Source: Streptomyces sp. CoH27 (GTDB lineage Bacteria > Actinomycetota > Actinomycetes > Streptomycetales > Streptomycetaceae). From it: a stretch of DNA of 64,000 nt. The stretch's first letter is position 1. Every line of letters starts with the position of its first letter. Positions 59,335-64,000 of the stretch are shown in pieces. The stretch lies in contig NZ_JAIQYY010000016.1 of assembly GCF_020181035.1 (NCBI RefSeq), positions 141,008 to 205,007 of the forward strand, in the 5' to 3' direction. Under the pieces are notes generated by a model that had not been told where the DNA came from, did not search any database, and saw only the letters and a list, made by a program, of their open reading frames with translations. Made by a program: the position numbers and the translations under genes.

Positions 59335-60762
59335 TCAGCTGCTCTTGTTGCCCAGGTGGTGGACGCGCAGCATGTTGGTCGTGCCGGGGACGCCGGGGGG
59401 CGAGCCGGCGGTGATGATCACCGTGTCACCCGCGTCGAAGCGGCCCAGCTTGGCCACCTCCTGGTCCACCAGGTCGACCATCTCGTCGGTGGTGTTGACG
59501 AACGGCACGACGTGGGACTCCACGCCCCAGCTGAGGGTGAGCTGGTTGCGGGTGGCCTCGTCCGTGGTGAAGGCGACGATCGGCTGGACCGCGCGGTAGC
59601 GGGACAGGCGGCGCGCGGTGTCACCGGACTGGGTGAAGGCGATCAGGCCCTTGCCGCCGAGGAAGTCCGCGATCTCGCACGCGGCACGCGCGACCGAACC
59701 ACCCTGGGTGCGCGGCTTCTTGCCCGGCACCAGCGGCTGCAGGCCCTTGGAGAGCAGCTCTTGCTCGGCCGCCTGGACGATCTTCGACATCGTCTTGACC
59801 GTCTCGACCGGGTAGGCGCCCACCGACGACTCGGCGCTCAGCATGACCGCGTCGGCGCCGTCCAGGATCGCGTTGGCCACGTCGGAGGCCTCGGCGCGGG
59901 TCGGGCGGGAGTTGGTGATCATCGACTCCATCATCTGGGTCGCCACGATCACCGGCTTGGCGTTGCGCCGGCACAGCTCGATCAGGCGCTTCTGCACCAT
60001 GGGGACCTTTTCGAGCGGGTACTCCACGGCCAGGTCGCCACGGGCCACCATGACGGCGTCGAACGCCGCGACGACGTCCTCCATGTTCTGCACCGCCTGC
60101 GGCTTCTCCACCTTGGCGATCACCGGGACCCGGCGGCCCTCCTCGTCCATCACCCGGTGGACGTCGGCGACGTCCTTGGCGTCCCGGACGAAGGACAGCG
60201 CGACCATGTCGCAGCCCATGCGGAGGGCGAAGCGCAGGTCCTCGACGTCCTTCTCGCTCAGCGCCGGCACGTTGACGGCCGCGCCGGGCAGGTTGATGCC
60301 CTTGTGGTCGGAGACGACACCGCCCTCGATGACGATCGTCTTGACCCGGGCGCCCTCGACGTCCAGGACCTTCAGCTCGACGTTGCCGTCGTTGATGAGG
60401 ATCTGGTCGCCGCGCGAGACGTCGCCCGGCAGCCCCTTGTACGTCGTACCGCAGATGTGCTTGTCGCCCGGGACGTCCTCGGTCGTGATGACGAACTCGT
60501 CACCGCGCTCCAGCTCGACCGGACCCTCGGCGAAGGTCTCCAGACGGATCTTCGGGCCCTGAAGGTCGGCGAGGACACCGATGGGCCGGCCGGTCTCCTT
60601 GGACGCGGCCCGGACGCGGTCGTACCGCGCCTGGTGCTCGGCGTGGGTGCCGTGGCTGAAGTTGAACCGGGCCACATTCATGCCGGCCTCGATCATCGAG
60701 ACGAGCATCTCGTGGGTGTCGACCGCGGGGCCGAGAGTACAGACGATTTTCGAACGGCGCAT
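59335..60762 (-). CDS. pyk: Pyruvate kinase
   Basis: 475 residues, full length. It converts phosphoenolpyruvate and ADP to pyruvate and ATP. Recognised motifs are FNFSHGTHAEH, the catalytic loop LADLQGPKIR, MVARGDLAVE and VIVATQMMESM. The C-terminal domain is complete (GSPPGVPGTTNMLRVHHLG). Monocistronic in appearance, with a terminator behind it and 85 bases separating it from ackA. Confidence 0.97.
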   Translation of the reverse strand: MRRSKIVCTLGPAVDTHEMLVSMIEAGMNVARFNFSHGTHAEHQARYDRVRAASKETGRPIGVLADLQGPKIRLETFAEGPVELERGDEFVITTEDVPGDKHICGTTYKGLPGDVSRGDQILINDGNVELKVLDVEGARVKTIVIEGGVVSDHKGINLPGAAVNVPALSEKDVEDLRFALRMGCDMVALSFVRDAKDVADVHRVMDEEGRRVPVIAKVEKPQAVQNMEDVVAAFDAVMVARGDLAVEYPLEKVPMVQKRLIELCRRNAKPVIVATQMMESMITNSRPTRAEASDVANAILDGADAVMLSAESSVGAYPVETVKTMSKIVQAAEQELLSKGLQPLVPGKKPRTQGGSVARAACEIADFLGGKGLIAFTQSGDTARRLSRYRAVQPIVAFTTDEATRNQLTLSWGVESHVVPFVNTTDEMVDLVDQEVAKLGRFDAGDTVIITAGSPPGVPGTTNMLRVHHLGNKSS

Positions 60763-60847
60763 GGGGGCGATCCTATCGGTTTGTTTCGCTACGGAATATT
60801 CCGTCTGGCGGAAGATACAAATGAGTGGGACACCGCTCAGGTGCTAT

Positions 60848-62068
60848 TCAGTTGTTCTTTCCGACCAGTGCGTAGGTCTGGGTCGCGATCTCCAGTTCTT
60901 CATCCGTCGGCACCACCGCGACGGCGACACGCGCATCCTTCGGAGAGATCAGTCTGGCCTCGTCCGCTCGCACCGCGTTCAGCTCCGGGTCGACCGCCGG
61001 ACCCAGCCCCTCCAGGCCCGCGATCGCGGCCTCGCGCACCGGCGCCGCGTTCTCGCCGACGCCGGCCGTGAACGCGATCGCGTCCACCGTGCCCAGCACG
61101 GCGTAATACGCGCCGATGTACTTCTTGAGCCGGTGAATGTAAATGTCGAAGGCGAGCGCCGCCTCTTCGTCGCCCTCGTCGATCCGGCGGCGGATCTCGC
61201 GCATGTCGTTGTCCCCGCACAGGCCGAAGAGACCGCTCCTCTTGTTGAGAAGAGTGTCGATCTCGTCCATGGACATTCCGCCAACGCGCGCCAAATGGAA
61301 GATGACGGCCGGGTCCAGATCGCCGGACCGCGTGCCCATCACGAGCCCCTCCAGCGGGGTGAGCCCCATCGAGGTGTCCACGCACCGGCCCTTCTCGACC
61401 GCGGAGGCCGAGGCGCCGTTGCCCAGGTGCAGCACGATCACGTTCACCTCGGACGGGTCCTTGCCCAGCAGCCGCGCGGTCTCCCGCGAGACGTAGGCGT
61501 GCGAGGTGCCGTGGAAGCCGTAGCGGCGGATGCGGTGCCGGTCGGCGATCTTCGGGTCGATCGCGTAGCGCGCCGCGGACTCCGGCATCGTCGTGTGGAA
61601 CGCGGTGTCGAAGACGGCGACCTGGGGCAGGTCGGGGCGCAGCGCCCGGGCGGTGCGGATGCCGGTCAGGTTGGCCGGGTTGTGCAGCGGGGCGACCGGG
61701 ATCAGGCGCTCGACCTCGGCGAGCACCTCGTCGTCGATCACGGTCGGCTCGGTGAAGAACATTCCGCCGTGCACCACCCGGTGCCCGATGGCGGCCAGCT
61801 CCGGCGAGTCCAGGCCCAGGCCGTCCCGGCCCAGCTCCGCGGCGACCGCCTTGAGCGCGGCGTCGTGGTCGGCGATGGGCCCCGTGTGCTCACGGGTCTC
61901 GCCGGTGGACAGGCAGGTGTGCTTGAGCCGGGAGGTCTGCTCGCCGATGCGCTCCACCAGGCCGACGGCGAGCCGGGCGGTGTCGCTCATGTCGAGCAGC
62001 TGGTACTTCACGGACGAGGAGCCGGAGTTGAGGACGAGGACACGGGTCGCGGTCACGGTGATGGTCAT
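60848..62068 (-). CDS. ackA: Acetate kinase
   Basis: 406 residues, full length. It interconverts acetate plus ATP and acetyl phosphate plus ADP. Motifs: NSGSSSVKYQ, IGHRVVHGG, RYGFHGTSHAYV, VLHLGNGASA, MGTRSGDLDP and FTAGVGENA. The ATG at 62068 follows the pta stop by 11 bases, so ackA is the second gene of a pta-ackA operon. Confidence 0.97.
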   Translation of the reverse strand: MTITVTATRVLVLNSGSSSVKYQLLDMSDTARLAVGLVERIGEQTSRLKHTCLSTGETREHTGPIADHDAALKAVAAELGRDGLGLDSPELAAIGHRVVHGGMFFTEPTVIDDEVLAEVERLIPVAPLHNPANLTGIRTARALRPDLPQVAVFDTAFHTTMPESAARYAIDPKIADRHRIRRYGFHGTSHAYVSRETARLLGKDPSEVNVIVLHLGNGASASAVEKGRCVDTSMGLTPLEGLVMGTRSGDLDPAVIFHLARVGGMSMDEIDTLLNKRSGLFGLCGDNDMREIRRRIDEGDEEAALAFDIYIHRLKKYIGAYYAVLGTVDAIAFTAGVGENAAPVREAAIAGLEGLGPAVDPELNAVRADEARLISPKDARVAVAVVPTDEELEIATQTYALVGKNN

Positions 62069-62079
62069 GCTCTCTGTGG

Positions 62080-64000
62080 TCAGTTGGCGGGCGTCTGGGC
62101 CTGGATGGCGGTGATGGCGACGGTGTTGACGATGTCCTGGACGAGCGCGCCCCGGGACAGGTCGTTGACCGGCTTGCGCAGACCCTGGAGGACCGGGCCG
62201 ACGGCGATCGCGCCGGCCGAGCGCTGCACGGCCTTGTACGTGTTGTTGCCGGTGTTGAGGTCCGGGAAGATCAGCACCGTCGCCTGACCGGCGACATCGG
62301 ACTCCGGCAGCTTGGTCGCCGCGACCGACGGCTCCACGGCCGCGTCGTACTGGATCGGCCCCTCGATCTTCAGGTCCGGCCGCCGCGAGCGCGCCAGCTC
62401 GGTCGCCTCGCGCACCTTGTCGACGTCGGCGCCCGAGCCGGATGTTCCCGTGGAGTACGACAGCATCGCGATCCGCGGCTCCACCCCGAACTGCGCCGCC
62501 GTACCCGCCGACTGGATCGCGATGTCCGCGAGCGCCTGCGCATTCGGGTCCGGATTGACCGCGCAGTCGCCGTAGACCAGCACCTTGTCGGCGAGGCACA
62601 TGAAGAAGACGGACGAGACGATCGACGACTCGGGCTTGGTCTTGATGATCTCGAAGGCCGGCCGGATGGTGGCGGCCGTGGAGTGCACGGAGCCGGAGAC
62701 CATGCCGTCGGCCAGACCCTCCTGGACCATCAGGGTGCCGAAGTAGTTGACGTCCGATACGACGTCGTAGGCCAGCTCGACCGTCACGCCCTTGTGGGCC
62801 CGCAGCTGGGCGTACTTCTCGGCGAAGGCGTCGCGCAGCTCGCTGGTGGCCGGGTCGATCAGCTGGGTGTCGCCGAGGTCGATGCCGAGGTCGGCGGCCT
62901 TCTTGCGGATCTGGTCCTCGGGACCGAGCAGGGTCAGGTCGCACACGCCCCGGCGCAGCAGCACCTCGGCCGCGTGCAGCACCCGCTCCTCGGTGCCCTC
63001 GGGCAGGACGACCCGGCGCTTGTCGGAGCGGGCCTGCTCCAGCAGCTTGTGCTCGAACATCATCGGGGTGACCCGGTCGGTGCTGGGCGCGCTCACCCGC
63101 GCGGCCAGCTCGGCGGTGTCGGCGTACCGCTCGAACAGGCCGAGCGCGGTCTCCGCCTTGCGCGGGGTCGCCGCGTTCAGCTTGCCCTCCAGCGAGAACA
63201 GCTGCTCGGCGGTGGGGAAGCTGGTGCCACTGACGGAGAGCACCGGGGTGCCCGGGGCGAGGCGGGCGGCGAGGGTGAGGATCTCGTCGCGCGGGACCTC
63301 GTTCAGGGTGAGCAGCACACCGGCGATCGGCGGGGTGCCGGCGCTGTGCGCGGCGAGCGAGCCGACGACCAGGTCGGCGCGGTCGCCCGGAGTGACGACC
63401 AGGCAGCCGGGGGTCAGCGCGGCCAGCAGGTTCGGCAGCATGGCACCGCCGAAGACGAAGTCCAGCGCGTCCCGGGCGAGCCCGGAGTCGTCGCCGAGCA
63501 GCACCTTCGCGCCGAGGGTGTGGGCGATCTGGGAGACGGTCGGCGCGGACAGCGCGGGCTCGTCGGGGACGACGTAGCAGGGCACCGGCAGCCGGTTCGT
63601 GAGCCGCCCCGCGATCTCGTCACGGTCCTCGCGGGCCACCCGGTTGGTGACCATCGCGAGCACGTCGCAGCCGAGGCCGTCGTAGGCGCGGTAGGCGTTG
63701 CGCGTCTCGGCGAGGACGGACTCGGCGGTCTGCTTACGGCCCCCGACCACCGGGATCACGGAGGCGCCGAACTCGTTGGCGAGGCGGGCGTTCAGCGACA
63801 GCTCGTCGGGGAGCTGGGTGTCGGCGAAGTCGGTGCCGAGGACGAGGACGACGTCGTAGTCCCGGGCCACCAGGTGGAAGCGGTCGACGAGCGCGGAGAC
63901 CAGCTCGTCGGTGCCCTGCTCGGCCTGGAGCGCGGAGGCCTCGTGGTAGTCCATGCCGTAGACGGTGGCCGGATCCTGGGACAGCCGGTAGCGCGACCGC
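62080..64000 (-). CDS. pta: Phosphate acetyltransferase, 5' partial
   Basis: At least 640 residues are in view. The frame is open to the right edge (RYRLSQDPATVYGMDYHEAS), so about 50 N-terminal residues are missing. It converts acetyl-CoA and phosphate to acetyl phosphate. The long form is present: an N-terminal P-loop-like/BioD-related half (VVLVLGTDFADTQ, GLGCDVLAMVTNRV), a DRTGG-like middle and the C-terminal catalytic PTA domain from about 63040 (RRVVLPEGTEERVLHAAEVL, YSTGTSGSGADVDKVREATE). Co-transcribed with ackA. Confidence 0.96.
   Translation of the reverse strand, partial: RSRYRLSQDPATVYGMDYHEASALQAEQGTDELVSALVDRFHLVARDYDVVLVLGTDFADTQLPDELSLNARLANEFGASVIPVVGGRKQTAESVLAETRNAYRAYDGLGCDVLAMVTNRVAREDRDEIAGRLTNRLPVPCYVVPDEPALSAPTVSQIAHTLGAKVLLGDDSGLARDALDFVFGGAMLPNLLAALTPGCLVVTPGDRADLVVGSLAAHSAGTPPIAGVLLTLNEVPRDEILTLAARLAPGTPVLSVSGTSFPTAEQLFSLEGKLNAATPRKAETALGLFERYADTAELAARVSAPSTDRVTPMMFEHKLLEQARSDKRRVVLPEGTEERVLHAAEVLLRRGVCDLTLLGPEDQIRKKAADLGIDLGDTQLIDPATSELRDAFAEKYAQLRAHKGVTVELAYDVVSDVNYFGTLMVQEGLADGMVSGSVHSTAATIRPAFEIIKTKPESSIVSSVFFMCLADKVLVYGDCAVNPDPNAQALADIAIQSAGTAAQFGVEPRIAMLSYSTGTSGSGADVDKVREATELARSRRPDLKIEGPIQYDAAVEPSVAATKLPESDVAGQATVLIFPDLNTGNNTYKAVQRSAGAIAVGPVLQGLRKPVNDLSRGALVQDIVNTVAITAIQAQTPAN

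Overview
The window is chromosomal DNA of a Streptomyces species or close relative. It is very GC-rich, uses many GTG starts, and carries the polar-growth coiled-coil genes filP and scy side by side with nucS, an SCO5389-type gene, meaB, icmA, pyk, ackA and pta. From memory this is close to the order of the S. coelicolor SCO5380-SCO5425 region. I see no rRNA, tRNA or CRISPR array.

Region 1 (1-7300) is the right end of a small NRPS/PKS hybrid gene cluster that runs out of the window to the left. It holds a synthetase with a glycine-type adenylation domain and a carrier domain, a PP-loop ATPase with paired CxxC motifs, a ketosynthase/carrier protein whose acyltransferase has lost its active site, and a phosphopantetheinyl transferase. 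Region 2 (7224-12104) holds two two-component systems (LuxR type and OmpR type), a broken RelE-like toxin tail and two small exported proteins.

Region 3 (12129-17327) holds cobalamin adenosyltransferase. Next to it are the two halves of an ABC permease split by a TnpB-only IS605-type element with a probable omega RNA. A DUF397/XRE pair follows, then a notable protein joining an XRE-type helix-turn-helix to ECF-sigma-like regions 2 and 4, preceded by a small membrane protein.

Region 4 (17715-25059) is conserved: hydroxybutyryl-CoA dehydrogenase, a STAS protein without the usual phospho-serine, a membrane-anchored P-loop protein with a minisatellite tail, nucS, an SCO5389-type gene, a luciferase-like oxidoreductase and a small zinc-binding protein. 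Region 5 (25142-32016) is an accessory island: a 1642-residue exported polymorphic toxin (ricin-type lectin, long Ala-rich rod, Hint domain, unassigned C-terminal toxin), its probable immunity gene, a frameshifted repeat gene and an orphan gene.

Region 6 (32388-41874) has two tandem ABC export systems, then filP and scy. Region 7 (42081-54560) is rich in acyl-CoA and B12 functions (epimerase, thiolase, MeaB, isobutyryl-CoA mutase), mixed with MarR, ArsR and TetR regulators, three AIM24 paralogues and two DUF3817 paralogues. With the adenosyltransferase at 12.1-12.7 kb, the window supplies cofactor synthesis, mutase protection and a mutase for branched C4 acyl-CoA metabolism.

Region 8 (54771-64000) holds a thioredoxin-TPR protein, a palindrome-rich leader, a DUF6230-DUF6114-exported protein operon, pyruvate kinase, and the acetate kinase/phosphotransacetylase pair, the last one cut by the window edge.
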